From Salibacterium salarium (GTDB lineage Bacteria > Bacillota > Bacilli > Bacillales > Marinococcaceae), in contig NZ_JAUSUM010000002.1 of the NCBI RefSeq assembly GCF_030813635.1, positions 682,001-746,000 on the forward strand: a stretch of 64,000 nt of DNA. Reading direction: 5' to 3'. This document shows, one piece after another, positions 25,960 through 35,060 of this stretch. Made by a program: the position numbers and the translations under genes. Within the stretch, counting starts at the first letter, position 1; every line of letters begins with the position of its first letter. Under the pieces are notes generated by a model. It worked only from the letters and a program-made list of their open reading frames with translations, was not told where the DNA came from and did not search any database.

Positions 25960-26937
25960 GTGAAAAAAATACTTATTCTTCATACAGGCGGAACTATTTC
26001 TATGCAGGAAAACAAAGAAACAGGAGGAGTCACTACAAGTGATCGAAACCCCTTACACCAATGGGATGGGATTGCAAGCGAAAATGTCGACATTATATCA
26101 GAAGATGCTTTTCACCTTCCGTCTCCACACATAACATCAGAACATATGCTGAGTTTATTCCAACTAATGAATAAACGCTTGCAAGAAACAAACGCTGATG
26201 GTGTGGTGATTACACACGGAACCGATTCACTTGAAGAAACAGCCTATGCCATTGACCTGCTTCACAGCAGTAGTATTCCGGTTGTGTTCACGGGTGCCAT
26301 GCGTTCAAGTAATGAAATTAGTTCAGATGGCCCTTACAATTTTATTACTGCTGTTCAGACTGCTGCGAATGAAAATGTTCAAGGGGCTGGGGTTCTCGTT
26401 GTAATGAACGAACATATTCATTTAGCAAAATACGTAACTAAATCGCATTCATCAAATGTTGCTTCCTTTCAAAGTCCAATGACAGGTCCGGTTGGAGAAG
26501 CTACAAAACATGAAATACTTTTGTATCAACAACCAGAACGTATAGATGAATCTTTTAATGTTTCATATTTTAATAAAAAAGTATTGTTAATGAAAACGTA
26601 TGCCGGGATGGAAGAAAATGTTTTTCAGCACATTATATCTCAGCCTTTGGATGGCGTTGTCATCGAGGCAATGGGACAAGGAAACGTGCCTTCTTCGCTG
26701 TTAAAACCTATTCAATCACTAATTAAACAACAAATCCCAGTAGTAATAGCTACAAGATGTTTCAGCGGCAGCGTCCACGCTGTATACAGTTATGAAGGGG
26801 GCGGCCAACATTTAAAAGAAATAGGAGTTATATTCGCCCATGGATTGAATGGACCCAAAGCACGTTTAAAACTTATGGCTGCGCTTGAAAGTTCTTTTTC
26901 GTTAGAAGAGATGAAACGCAGTTTTGAAAAGAAGTAA
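25960..26937 (+). CDS. ansA: L-asparaginase (type I, cytoplasmic)
   Basis: A 325-residue asparaginase with both catalytic threonine motifs: LHTGGTISM at residues 7-15 and VITHGTDSLEETA near residue 84, the latter also holding the catalytic Asp; a Lys follows in KSHSSNVASF. It hydrolyses asparagine to aspartate and ammonia. No signal peptide, so cytosolic. GTG start with AAAGGA ten bases upstream. It is one of few plus-strand genes here, convergent with bdr; the two share one terminator hairpin. Confidence 0.94.
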   Translation: MKKILILHTGGTISMQENKETGGVTTSDRNPLHQWDGIASENVDIISEDAFHLPSPHITSEHMLSLFQLMNKRLQETNADGVVITHGTDSLEETAYAIDLLHSSSIPVVFTGAMRSSNEISSDGPYNFITAVQTAANENVQGAGVLVVMNEHIHLAKYVTKSHSSNVASFQSPMTGPVGEATKHEILLYQQPERIDESFNVSYFNKKVLLMKTYAGMEENVFQHIISQPLDGVVIEAMGQGNVPSSLLKPIQSLIKQQIPVVIATRCFSGSVHAVYSYEGGGQHLKEIGVIFAHGLNGPKARLKLMAALESSFSLEEMKRSFEKK

Positions 26938-26953
26938 CGAATCATCAATCAAC

Positions 26954-26982
26954 CGGAAGGGTCACAACCCTTCCGATTCTAT
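26954..26982. terminator. Shared bidirectional terminator of ansA and bdr
   Basis: Stem CGGAAGGG (26954-26961) / CCCTTCCG (26968-26975), six-base loop, then ATTCTATT on the plus strand. The stem includes the last codons and stop of bdr on the minus strand, so the 3' end of that gene is part of the hairpin. Confidence 0.72.
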
Positions 26983-27942
26983 TGACGCAGCTATTTTCTC
27001 CCCATGGTGACGCCCATTTTCTATAAATATTTCATTGGCATCGTTACCAGCGGCAATAACACCTGCTATGTAAATACCTTTCACATTTGACTCCATTGTC
27101 TCTTTATTGTGTATAGGTAGGCCCGTATCTCCCTCTATTTTGACTCCCATCCGCTGCAAAAAAGTATGATTCGGATGATATCCTGTCATGGCCAAAACGA
27201 AATCCGTCTCTACTGCTAACTCTTTTCCGTTTTTCTTATAGTGGACATGAGACGAAGTAATTCGGTTTACTTCAGCTTCATATTCCATTGTCACAGCGCC
27301 GTGACGAACTAGAGAATGAAAGTCAGGGAGTATCCACGGCTTCACCTCTTTAGTAAACTCTTCCCCTCGATAAAGGACAGTTACTTCTGCACCTGCTTGT
27401 TCGAGAGCAAGAGTTGCATCTACCGCCGAATTTTTACCTCCTATGACCGTTACCTTTTTTTGAAAAAAAGGATGGCTCTCTTTGAAGTAGTGATAGACAT
27501 GTGGCAAATTCTCACCTGGTATCTCCATCAAATTAGGATTATCATAATATCCCGTAGCCACTATTATTTTACTCGCGTTATACATCTTGTAAGCTCCAGT
27601 TTGTTTTTGTGTCTTCACATAAAAACAGCTCTCCTCCTCAACGATGTCTTCTACTCGCTCATACGATTGAATTCTCAACTTACTTCTGTTCGCTACTTGT
27701 CTATAATAAACAAGTGCTTCATGTCTTTTGGGCTTTCGTTCTATTGAAGGAAACGGAAAGCCGCCAATTTCTAACTTCTCACTTGAACTGAAGAACGTTT
27801 GATGCGAGGGATATTGATATATCGAATGGACAACATTGTTTTTCTCTATCAACAATGGATCATATCCTTTGTTTTGTAGAGCAAGCCCTGCCGCTAATCC
27901 GCAAGGACCAGCTCCAATGATAATAATTGTTTCCTTTTTCAT
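26962..27942 (-). CDS. bdr: Bacilliredoxin/bacillithiol disulfide reductase Bdr (YpdA family)
   Basis: A 326-residue NAD(P)-linked flavoprotein. The FAD motif IIGAGPCGLAAGLAL is at residues 7-21 and the NADPH motif VIGGKNSAVDATLALE is near residue 164; ATGYY and AMTGYHPN are further family marks. No CxxC redox pair is seen at the usual thioredoxin-reductase place; the single Cys in GPCG fits YpdA. In Bacillus and Staphylococcus YpdA reduces bacillithiol disulfide. Context (prsW on one side, mecB-ypbG on the other) is as in B. subtilis ypdA. Confidence 0.93.
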   Translation of the reverse strand: MKKETIIIIGAGPCGLAAGLALQNKGYDPLLIEKNNVVHSIYQYPSHQTFFSSSEKLEIGGFPFPSIERKPKRHEALVYYRQVANRSKLRIQSYERVEDIVEEESCFYVKTQKQTGAYKMYNASKIIVATGYYDNPNLMEIPGENLPHVYHYFKESHPFFQKKVTVIGGKNSAVDATLALEQAGAEVTVLYRGEEFTKEVKPWILPDFHSLVRHGAVTMEYEAEVNRITSSHVHYKKNGKELAVETDFVLAMTGYHPNHTFLQRMGVKIEGDTGLPIHNKETMESNVKGIYIAGVIAAGNDANEIFIENGRHHGEKIAASIESEGL

Positions 27943-27984
27943 CCTTATGTCTCCTTGCTTTTCCTGTTATTTTACTGTTTTAGA

Positions 27985-28542
27985 CTATTCAAATTTGGCG
28001 AAGATAAACTGCAAGGCAGAATCATTGCTAATAATTTTTCCTTTTTCTCTAATATAATCTGGATTTAAAGGAGATCTTTCCCCATATTCTTCTAATAACA
28101 TAATAATTTTATCAGCATTTTTAAAGAGAAAAGGATCGAATAACAAATAATAACATGGGTAAAAAAAGATATATGTTCCACCTGTCAATCCATGAATTTC
28201 GGCTCGTTTGGCAAAAGTTAACACATCTTCTTCCCGTGCAAACCGAAATAAAATACTGTATGGCGATGTAGATTGTTCCTGTTTTAATTTGTTTCCTTTT
28301 TCATCTAAGCAATCAATAATGAGAAAAATAGCATCTTGCTCCGATTCTCTAATTTCTGCATCAATGTGTATATCGGTGTTCCAATTAAAATGATTACAAA
28401 TTGTGTGAAGAAGTTTAGAAAAAAACAACTCTGCTTCATGGTTACTGACAAACCCTTGATGCGGATCTAAACCATTTTCAAACAACTCTTTTTTATTTAT
28501 TAGTATTTTCACTCTATCTTCCGGCCAAGTATATAATTCCAT
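27985..28542 (-). CDS. MecA/YpbH-like ClpC adaptor, divergent
   Basis: A 185-residue protein with the MecA layout: a basic N-terminal half (WPEDRVKILINKKELFENGL...) and a C-terminal alpha/beta domain with ILFRFAREEDVLTFAKR, GGTYIFFYPCYYLLFD and LLEEYGE. MecA and YpbH bring substrates to ClpCP; YpbH affects competence and sporulation in B. subtilis. Sequence is divergent but the position next to ypbG matches ypbH (mecB). The linker between domains is shorter than in MecA. It could have lost or altered adaptor function. Confidence 0.75.
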   Translation of the reverse strand: MELYTWPEDRVKILINKKELFENGLDPHQGFVSNHEAELFFSKLLHTICNHFNWNTDIHIDAEIRESEQDAIFLIIDCLDEKGNKLKQEQSTSPYSILFRFAREEDVLTFAKRAEIHGLTGGTYIFFYPCYYLLFDPFLFKNADKIIMLLEEYGERSPLNPDYIREKGKIISNDSALQFIFAKFE

Positions 28543-28686
28543 CTTTTATTCCTCCTGCTCTACCTTGCTTAAAAATAAGCAAATAACTGGGCGCGATAAT
28601 ACTACATGGTATTCACAAACCAGAAAGAGGTGAGAAAGAGAAAGAAATCATTCTGTAAAAACTTTGCTTTTAGTGTAAGAGTCGTT

Positions 28687-29472
28687 TTATTGATTGTAAA
28701 ATTTTATGGCTCCTTCTTCCTTTCGTTTTAAGGTAATAAGGTGAGTTTCAGCTGGAGCTCCCCAACGTAAAGGCAACGTTGTCGTTCCATATCCATTACT
28801 AATTAATAAAGGAATCCCGCGTCTAACCTTCCATCCTCCTTTTTCTCGAAGTCCAAACGGCCCTAGGCGAATTTGTCCACCGTGCGTGTGTCCTGTAAGA
28901 GCCGCACAAATTGATTGCAAATGGGAAAGTTTATTTAATACCGCTGGATCATGTGTGACTAAAATGGAGATATCACTGGACCTATTACCACTCAAAAAAC
29001 GATCATCAACAACTTGATTTTGATCGCTTATTCCTGCAATTTCAACTTTTTCATTGTTCACTTCCCAAGAAATACACTCATTCTCAAGAATGATAACTCC
29101 CTCGTCTTGAAGCAAATCTCGCAGTATTTCAGGTTGTTCTTCTATGTCATTGTTTCCCCATACAAATACAACTTGAGCGACTTTTTTTAACTGACGTATG
29201 TTGTGTAAAACATTTTGCAACGGAACATCCTTCTCCGTTAAATCACCACCAACAATAACGAAGTCCGGTGTTTTTTCAATATTTTGCAATAACTTTCCTG
29301 GAATTTTGCGAAAATGAATATCTGAAATAAAAAAAATGCTTCTTCCTGAGAAGCTTTCGGGCAAGTCGGTAACAGGCAAAATTTCTGATTTCACAACGTT
29401 TTTTTTGGCTTCTTGGAACATCCAAAACAACCACAGCAGCAAAAGTATAGGTAATAACACTAACTTTTTCAT
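28687..29472 (-). CDS. ypbG: YpbG-like metallophosphoesterase
   Basis: A 261-residue calcineurin-like phosphoesterase with an N-terminal membrane anchor (about residues 3-20). All metal motifs are visible: FISDIHFR near 51, VGGDLTEKD near 79, WGNNDIEE near 111, VTHDP near 173 and GHTHGGQIRLG near 193. The substrate is unknown; related YkuE/YpbG proteins are membrane-bound phosphodiesterases. The start at 29472 has AAAGGT eight bases upstream. It lies 145 bases upstream of the mecB-like gene. Confidence 0.9.
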   Translation of the reverse strand: MKKLVLLPILLLLWLFWMFQEAKKNVVKSEILPVTDLPESFSGRSIFFISDIHFRKIPGKLLQNIEKTPDFVIVGGDLTEKDVPLQNVLHNIRQLKKVAQVVFVWGNNDIEEQPEILRDLLQDEGVIILENECISWEVNNEKVEIAGISDQNQVVDDRFLSGNRSSDISILVTHDPAVLNKLSHLQSICAALTGHTHGGQIRLGPFGLREKGGWKVRRGIPLLISNGYGTTTLPLRWGAPAETHLITLKRKEEGAIKFYNQ

Positions 29473-29580
29473 CTTTATCGACCTTTCCACTTGATTTATT
29501 TCATCATGTTTCTATTACCTAGCATTTTGTATGTGTAATAGCTATAATAATATCAAGTAATATTCTTGGAGGAACTTTAC

Positions 29581-29778
29581 ATGGATTTGATAATTTTTTT
29601 AATTGGAGCCGGTTTATTTGGAATTGGATTTTTTTTATTGTTATTTTTCTTAATGAGAAAAATAACATTAGTCATCCCTTTTATTATGATGGGAATAGGC
29701 GTCATTATTTGTTTTGTCGGATTAGCTCTGTCTTCTCCATTGACAGAGGAAAGCGCCACACTCATTTTAAATAAATAG
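29581..29778 (+). CDS. Small two-helix membrane protein of unknown function
   Basis: 65 residues, almost entirely hydrophobic: helix 1 at about 3-25, helix 2 at about 31-52, then a short polar tail (SPLTEESATLILNK). TTGGAGGA lies seven bases before the ATG. It is divergent from ypbG and convergent with the recQ operon. B. subtilis has ypbF at this place, but I cannot show homology. A T-rich, strongly biased composition makes it look ORF-like by chance in part, yet the ribosome site and length argue it is real. Confidence 0.6.
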   Translation: MDLIIFLIGAGLFGIGFFLLLFFLMRKITLVIPFIMMGIGVIICFVGLALSSPLTEESATLILNK

Positions 29779-29867
29779 TTTTATTTATAGGGCTATTGTT
29801 ATTACAATCCTTTTCTCTCTTATTTGCTTCATAGTTTGCTTTCGCGCAATTTTAAAAAACGGGTTTC

Positions 29868-30113
29868 TTACTGATCAAGCCATAGCGGAGCAAACACTGC
29901 AATTAAGACAAGCAGCACAAATAAGATAAGTAATAACCGCGCTAAAGGAAAACTGATTCGTACTTTCATTTTATTACGTTTATTTTTGTGGGTTTCACTT
30001 CTCGATGGTAAAGAAGAGACAGACATCTGCTCTTCTTTACTTTCTTTTTGAGAGCGACGCTCGGATCGTTGACGTAATTGTTCCGCCTGATCCTCTTTAT
30101 AATTTGGTTCCAT
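29868..30113 (-). CDS. YpbE-like single-pass membrane protein lacking a LysM domain
   Basis: 81 residues: a charged, probably disordered N-terminal part rich in Q, E, R, K and S (1-55) and one C-terminal membrane helix (about 57-78) ending in LWLDQ. It follows recQ by seven bases with AAAGGA ten bases upstream. In B. subtilis ypbE, with a similar charged N-terminus and helix followed by LysM, occupies this neighbourhood. No LysM-coding sequence was found in the 90 bases after the stop, so this is either a truncated YpbE or an unrelated small protein. ypbD is also absent. Confidence 0.6.
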   Translation of the reverse strand: MEPNYKEDQAEQLRQRSERRSQKESKEEQMSVSSLPSRSETHKNKRNKMKVRISFPLARLLLILFVLLVLIAVFAPLWLDQ

Positions 30114-30120
30114 CCTTCCA

Positions 30121-31614
30121 TCATCCTTTATGTGTCTGTTGTTGTAATAGCGCGTATAGTCTGTCCTGCCATGACATCATTGGAAAGCCAGCATCTCCCG
30201 CCTCATCAACATCTTCCAACGGTTCTGTTATACCACATACATCACAGCATTGTTTAGCGGGAGATTGTAGCGTTTCTCCAAACGTTTCGAGTAGTGTTTC
30301 CCGTCTGCACTTATTGTTATTGCTTATCCATTCTTCCATTTGGATGAGCTTATTGAATTTCCAGCCTTTACGCCTTTTTATAACCATGTTTATGAACTCT
30401 TCCTGAGAACGAGCATCTTCCTTATTTCTCCATTCTTCCCAATAATGCGATATAAAACGGGCATGAACATCTTCAAAACCATAAGATTCAACCCTTTTTC
30501 GCGTAACGTCATGGCTATCATCTGTGCGTAACACTTCACAAATATATTGTACCTCTTCTTCGGTTGGAAATTCCCATTCAATCATTTTCCTCGGAAAAAC
30601 GTGATCAATCTCTGTGTACAATAAAATCGAGGTGCTTCGTTGTCCGTCTCTTCCCGCTCTTCCCATTTCTTGAACATAAGACTCAATATCTTTTGGATAA
30701 TCAAAATGAATGACAAACCGAATATTAGGCTTATTTATCCCCATACCAAAAGCATTAGTACAACAAATAATTTGTACTTCATCTAATAAAAATTGCTGTT
30801 GAATAAGGTGGCGATCCTCTTTAGTCATGCCTCCGTGATAAGCTGAAGCAGCAAATGGCATCTCATTTTTTATCGCTTCCGCTAACTCCTCTGCCTTTTT
30901 ACGACTCCCTACATAAACCATGCCTGGTTTTGGTAGTTTTCGCACGCAATCTATTAACTCAATTCGTTTTTCTTCTTCCGTTTCTTTTTTTATCGTGCGA
31001 ATAGATATATTCGTTCGATCCACAGTATCGCACTTAATAACGGGATCTTTCATATTCAGCTTATCTAGGATATCCTTTCTCACTTCTGGAGCAGCTGTAG
31101 CTGTTAATGCTAGACATGGTGGACTTCCCATCTTATTTCGCGCTTCACCGATTTTTAAATAATCCGTTCGAAATTCGTGACCCCATTGCGAAATGCAATG
31201 TGCTTCATCTACAGCAAGTAACGACACATTCAATCTAGATAATTTATCTAGTACATCTTTTTGCTGTAGACTTTCCGGTGATATGTATATCAGCTTATAT
31301 TCAGGCAGTCGATTTAATACACTTTTTTTTTCTTTTAAGCTCAAAAAACTATTATAGGATGCAACATTTTTTATCCCAAGCTGTTTTAATTCCTGTACTT
31401 GGTTTTCCATTAAAGCGAGCAGAGGAGACACAATAATTGCCGTACCTTGTTTCAATAAAGCTGGTAATTGGTAACAAAGCGATTTCCCTGAACCTGTTGC
31501 AGTCATCAAAAATACATCTTCACCCGATAAGACAGATTCTATGATTTCCCGTTGATTGTGTTTAAATGAAGAATAACCAAACCATTCATATAAACGATTA
31601 TCAAGTGTTCCCAT
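30121..31614 (-). CDS. recQ: RecQ-family ATP-dependent DNA helicase
   Basis: About 497 residues. Helicase motifs in order: Q motif FGYSSFKHNQREII (about 13), Walker A TGSGKSLCYQLP (about 41), DEAHCISQWGHEFR (about 138), TATAAPEVR, QIICCTNAFGMGINKPNIRFVIH and QEMGRAGRDG. A zinc-binding part with C...CCDVCG lies near 445-470; there is no HRDC domain, as in the short Bacillus RecS/RecQ. It unwinds DNA in recombination and fork repair. The start at 31614 has GGAGG five bases upstream and overlaps the end of ypbB by 14 bases. Confidence 0.95.
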   Translation of the reverse strand: MGTLDNRLYEWFGYSSFKHNQREIIESVLSGEDVFLMTATGSGKSLCYQLPALLKQGTAIIVSPLLALMENQVQELKQLGIKNVASYNSFLSLKEKKSVLNRLPEYKLIYISPESLQQKDVLDKLSRLNVSLLAVDEAHCISQWGHEFRTDYLKIGEARNKMGSPPCLALTATAAPEVRKDILDKLNMKDPVIKCDTVDRTNISIRTIKKETEEEKRIELIDCVRKLPKPGMVYVGSRKKAEELAEAIKNEMPFAASAYHGGMTKEDRHLIQQQFLLDEVQIICCTNAFGMGINKPNIRFVIHFDYPKDIESYVQEMGRAGRDGQRSTSILLYTEIDHVFPRKMIEWEFPTEEEVQYICEVLRTDDSHDVTRKRVESYGFEDVHARFISHYWEEWRNKEDARSQEEFINMVIKRRKGWKFNKLIQMEEWISNNNKCRRETLLETFGETLQSPAKQCCDVCGITEPLEDVDEAGDAGFPMMSWQDRLYALLQQQTHKG

Positions 31615-32662
31615 GATTACCTCCATAATAAGCGAGCGTCAAACGAATGATAAAATAATTTACTCCTGGCTCTGGTAATGCTTCTTTTATCGTCTTTAAC
31701 TTCATTGTTTTTTCCGACTTCATTTTATTTACAATCAAATTTTTCCAGTATTCAGATACATACTGATGTATCTGAAATTCCTCATCCTCCGAAGCAATTT
31801 CCACTACGTGATCTTCTATTGTACTTCGCTTTAACTGGCGAATGTATGATATTTCATCCATCGTAAAACCTTGCTTGAGATAATAGAGTGTATGTTTAGT
31901 GGTTCTGGTTAAGACAGTTTTTTCTATTAAATTATAAGCGGCTTCTTTAAGATACGTTGTTTGATCAACATGTTCCAGTAAATAGTGTATTACTGCTTGA
32001 AACCGGAAGTAACATTCATCTTCCTCCAACAAAGTCATTTCCGAAAGCTGGCGCATGGTAAGACCTGTATAATTATAACCGGATAAACGATAACTAAATA
32101 AAAAAGCATCCTGGTTAGAAAGCTGTTCCAGCAATTGAAATAACTCCCCCAACAACGCATCTGCTAGAACTTGTTTCGTTTTATCATTTTTAGGCCACCG
32201 TTGTTTCAACCATTGCTGTACTTCTTCCTCTTCAAATACCGGTAAAAACGAACGATTTTTTGCTAACGCATAAGATAAACATTGAATAAGCAAGGATACT
32301 CTTTTCCAAAACAGCGATTCTGCTTGTCCATATTTCCAGCCGTTAAAAAAAGCAGGCCAGTCATAATGTAATAGAAAATCAGTAAGATATTGTTTACCTT
32401 TTGCTGTCATTCTTACTAAGTTTTCATTTGTGTCAATAAGTTCATATTTCACTAATTCATCGGTTTCTGCTGTGAAATCCGAGATTTTCCAGTAAGGAAA
32501 CATATGAAAATATTTTGTAAGATTATACCATTTTATATCTTGAATCGTTTGCGACGATCTTTTGCCAGTTAATATGTGAAAGATGGAATTAACAGAACGT
32601 TCTCCATCTAGATGATCTGATAAGTATAAAAAAATAGTTTGGCGAAAGGAAAGATTATTCAA
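31601..32662 (-). CDS. ypbB: YpbB-like helix-turn-helix protein
   Basis: A 353-residue soluble protein matching YpbB, the conserved partner gene immediately upstream of recQ in Bacillus. The C-terminal region (about 255-340, KHTLYYLKQGFTMDEISYIRQLKRSTIEDHVVEIA) looks like an HTH_40/HRDC-like helicase-associated domain, suggesting it functions with RecQ. The TTG start has GAGG eight bases upstream. Overlap with recQ supports coupling. No enzyme motif is visible. Confidence 0.87.
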   Translation of the reverse strand: MNNLSFRQTIFLYLSDHLDGERSVNSIFHILTGKRSSQTIQDIKWYNLTKYFHMFPYWKISDFTAETDELVKYELIDTNENLVRMTAKGKQYLTDFLLHYDWPAFFNGWKYGQAESLFWKRVSLLIQCLSYALAKNRSFLPVFEEEEVQQWLKQRWPKNDKTKQVLADALLGELFQLLEQLSNQDAFLFSYRLSGYNYTGLTMRQLSEMTLLEEDECYFRFQAVIHYLLEHVDQTTYLKEAAYNLIEKTVLTRTTKHTLYYLKQGFTMDEISYIRQLKRSTIEDHVVEIASEDEEFQIHQYVSEYWKNLIVNKMKSEKTMKLKTIKEALPEPGVNYFIIRLTLAYYGGNHGNT

Positions 32663-32748
32663 TACACCAACCTCACCTTTTTAATTTTATAGGAAATAGA
32701 GATTTTGGAATATGTCTTAAATCGTTCACTTCTTCTATTTTGTCCCTA

Positions 32749-32777
32749 TTGAAAAGTTTATCACGAAAGCATACAAT
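32749..32777 (+). promoter_or_regulatory. Sigma-A promoter of fer
   Basis: TTGAAA (32749-32754), 17-base spacer, TACAAT (32772-32777), 74 bases before the fer ATG. Confidence 0.7.
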
Positions 32778-32805
32778 ATGAAACAGAATACTCTCAGAAA
32801 CATGA

Positions 32806-33099
<294 letters not shown>

Positions 33100-33192
33100 A
33101 GAATAAACTTTTATTTTTTTCTTGTTTTTATTTTATTGCCATTCCTGCTATAATTCTTAGTGAAATTGTTTACATATTAAGGAGGCTGTATG

Positions 33193-33684
33193 ATGTCAGC
33201 AGAAAACAGAGAAGTAGAAGCAATTATTGAAATTCCAACCGGTAGTCAAAACAAATACGAATTTGACAAGGATAAGGGCCACTACAAATTAGACCGCGTT
33301 CTTTTTTCCTCCATGTTTTATCCAGCAGAATATGGATATATCGACAACACACTTGCACTTGACGATGATCCTTTGGACATCCTTGTACTCGTTACAAATC
33401 CAACTTTCCCAGGATGCGCTATTGATTCACGTGTCATTGGATACTTGGAAATGGTTGATGATGGAGAAGAGGACCAAAAGCTTTTGGCTGTCCCTACAGA
33501 AGACCCAAGATTCGATAATATCCAATCCATTAAAGACGTACCTCAACATAAACTCGATGAAATCTCCCATTTCTTTAAAACATATAAAGACTTGGAAAAC
33601 AAAAAAACCGAAGTTGGTAAATGGGAAGATGCAGCCGCTGCTGCTAAGCTGGTTGACGATTGCATTGAACGCTATAAAAAATAA
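33193..33684 (+). CDS. ppa: Inorganic pyrophosphatase, family I
   Basis: A 163-residue family I pyrophosphatase. Active-site stretches are visible: IEIPTGSQNKYEFDK near residue 10, FYPAEYGYIDNTLALDDDPLDIL near 42 (metal-binding aspartates) and the Lys/Tyr set toward the C-terminus (FFKTYKDLENK). It hydrolyses the pyrophosphate of biosynthetic reactions. Start at the second of two adjacent ATGs, seven bases after GGAGG; the first is only four away. B. subtilis instead uses the unrelated family II enzyme. A TATAAT lies at 33149 but with no clear -35. Confidence 0.95.
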   Translation: MSAENREVEAIIEIPTGSQNKYEFDKDKGHYKLDRVLFSSMFYPAEYGYIDNTLALDDDPLDILVLVTNPTFPGCAIDSRVIGYLEMVDDGEEDQKLLAVPTEDPRFDNIQSIKDVPQHKLDEISHFFKTYKDLENKKTEVGKWEDAAAAAKLVDDCIERYKK

Positions 33685-33689
33685 AACTA

Positions 33690-33728
33690 AAAAAAGCATT
33701 GGGATGTCTCTATCCTAATGCTTTTTTT
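33690..33728. terminator. Bidirectional terminator between ppa and the M14 peptidase gene
   Basis: AAAAAAGCATTGGGAT / ATCCTAATGCTTTTTTT with a six-base loop and runs of A and T on both flanks; it serves ppa (plus) and the peptidase gene (minus), which converge here. Confidence 0.88.
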
Positions 33729-33785
33729 AGAGAAAAAAATATATCCCTATTTCTGGGATTTCATTAGACATGCACATCTCTCAAA

Positions 33786-34871
33786 TCATGAGAAATCTGG
33801 AAAAGTAATACTCTCCAACAACAAGGGCAGACAAGTTATCCAAATTCTTTTAGACGCTTCTAACGGTAATGGATTCTGACCTGTTCCAGTTTCGACAGTA
33901 AATCCAGGACGTTTAAATTCTTTGATGAACCAATCTTTATACCCTGCTTTACTATCCGCTGTTTTAACAGCCCTATACGAACTAGCTCTAGCGAGACGAT
34001 TCGCGAGCTCCTTACTTTCATCAGGTTCTTGATTCTGATAGCCCCAATAAATTTCTTCACCTTGAGAGTGTAGGGCAATGACATGGGAAAATTCTTCTTT
34101 CGTTGATAATTCATGAATTGCTTTCGTTTCTGGTTCAGATAAAGGGGAGTACCCTCCAAAATGCCTGAAAAAAGGTCGTCCCGGACTCGATCTCGCTTCT
34201 TCGTACCAGTCTGCTGGCCATTGGTGATTTAAATCTACACCCGATGCATTAGCCGACCAATGTCTAAAATCTTTGTAACCTTCATTTATTTGCAAAATAT
34301 CTTGCTGATAATTGTTTAACCCATAAATACCTTCTTGAACTAATTCAACCCCATCAGGATTCACCAATGGTACTACAAATAACGTAACATTTTGATACAG
34401 TTCTTCTATATTTAACCCGAACCAGCTTTTTCTTTTATTAAGTCTTGTTTCCCATTCTTGCAAAAACTTCATTAGCAACCACGTGTTAAGCCACTCATTT
34501 CCGTGCCATGCAGCAGAAATAAATATTTTTTTCTTCCCTGTTCCAGTGCGAAATAGCCAAATAGGTTTACCAAGAACTGATAATCCGATTTTTTCACAAT
34601 GTATGGACGGACCGACTTTCAAGCGGTCATTTTCCAACTCTCTCCACCCATATTCGTACAAACATCCGTTATCTTTCTCAGAAAGATTGTATGAATTATC
34701 TGTTGGAATTCGAAGAAAAGTACCAGGTTTCAAATACGAATGAAAAGCAGGATTACTTTGATTTTCATACGTTAATGCTTCCAGCCTGACTTTATGATTA
34801 AATGCAATTTTTGCCTGTGTGTCCCCTTTTTTAACCTCATACCACCTAATTAGCATCCTCCCCTTTTTCAT
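33786..34871 (-). CDS. LysM-M14 peptidase (gamma-D-glutamyl-diamino acid endopeptidase type)
   Basis: 361 residues: one LysM-like domain at about 10-56 (YEVKKGDTQAKIAFNH...LKPGTFLRIP) and an M14 carboxypeptidase domain from about 95. Zinc ligands are in AAWHGNEW (HxxE) near residue 120 and HSQGEEIYW near 270, with catalytic Glu in GFTVETGTGQN near 327. Family members cleave gamma-D-Glu-DAP bonds of peptidoglycan, often in spores. No signal peptide is present, so release at lysis or spore localisation is likely. The ATG at 34871 is uncertain: a nine-codon ORF overlaps it and the next ATG touches GGGGAGG. Confidence 0.88.
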   Translation of the reverse strand: MKKGRMLIRWYEVKKGDTQAKIAFNHKVRLEALTYENQSNPAFHSYLKPGTFLRIPTDNSYNLSEKDNGCLYEYGWRELENDRLKVGPSIHCEKIGLSVLGKPIWLFRTGTGKKKIFISAAWHGNEWLNTWLLMKFLQEWETRLNKRKSWFGLNIEELYQNVTLFVVPLVNPDGVELVQEGIYGLNNYQQDILQINEGYKDFRHWSANASGVDLNHQWPADWYEEARSSPGRPFFRHFGGYSPLSEPETKAIHELSTKEEFSHVIALHSQGEEIYWGYQNQEPDESKELANRLARASSYRAVKTADSKAGYKDWFIKEFKRPGFTVETGTGQNPLPLEASKRIWITCLPLLLESITFPDFS

Positions 34872-34894
34872 TCATTTGTTCCTGTTTTAGTATA

Positions 34895-34923
34895 TTGACT
34901 TTTTATGTCACCTATGATACATT
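34895..34923 (+). promoter_or_regulatory. Candidate promoter for the serA leader
   Basis: TTGACT (34895-34900), 17-base spacer, TACATT (34918-34923). It points at serA. The leader would then begin about 130 bases before the T-box stem I and include a perfect hairpin GAACACTC / GAGTGTTC at 35002-35025, whose role is unclear. Confidence 0.35.
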
Positions 34924-35060
34924 TACAAGCAATGAATAGAGTATACATACTTTATTAAATGATTACTAGTAACAAGTGAAAGCTACTGTAATCACTTTCA
35001 TGAACACTCCTCGGTTAGAGTGTTCTTAGAATTCACAAAAAATTTAATTATTAATGCGTA

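Noticed and set aside
27316-27747. 143-residue plus-strand open frame
   Set aside because: Antisense to bdr with intact FAD and NADPH motifs; no ribosome site or recognisable sequence.
29780-29867. Search for a frameshifted LysM domain downstream of the YpbE-like gene
   Set aside because: All three minus-strand frames contain early stops and no LysM-like residues.
34840-34880. Nine-codon ORF overlapping the start of the M14 peptidase (possible leader peptide)
   Set aside because: Starts next to AGGA, but no regulatory codons or attenuator-like structure follow; most likely a chance result of the start-site ambiguity.
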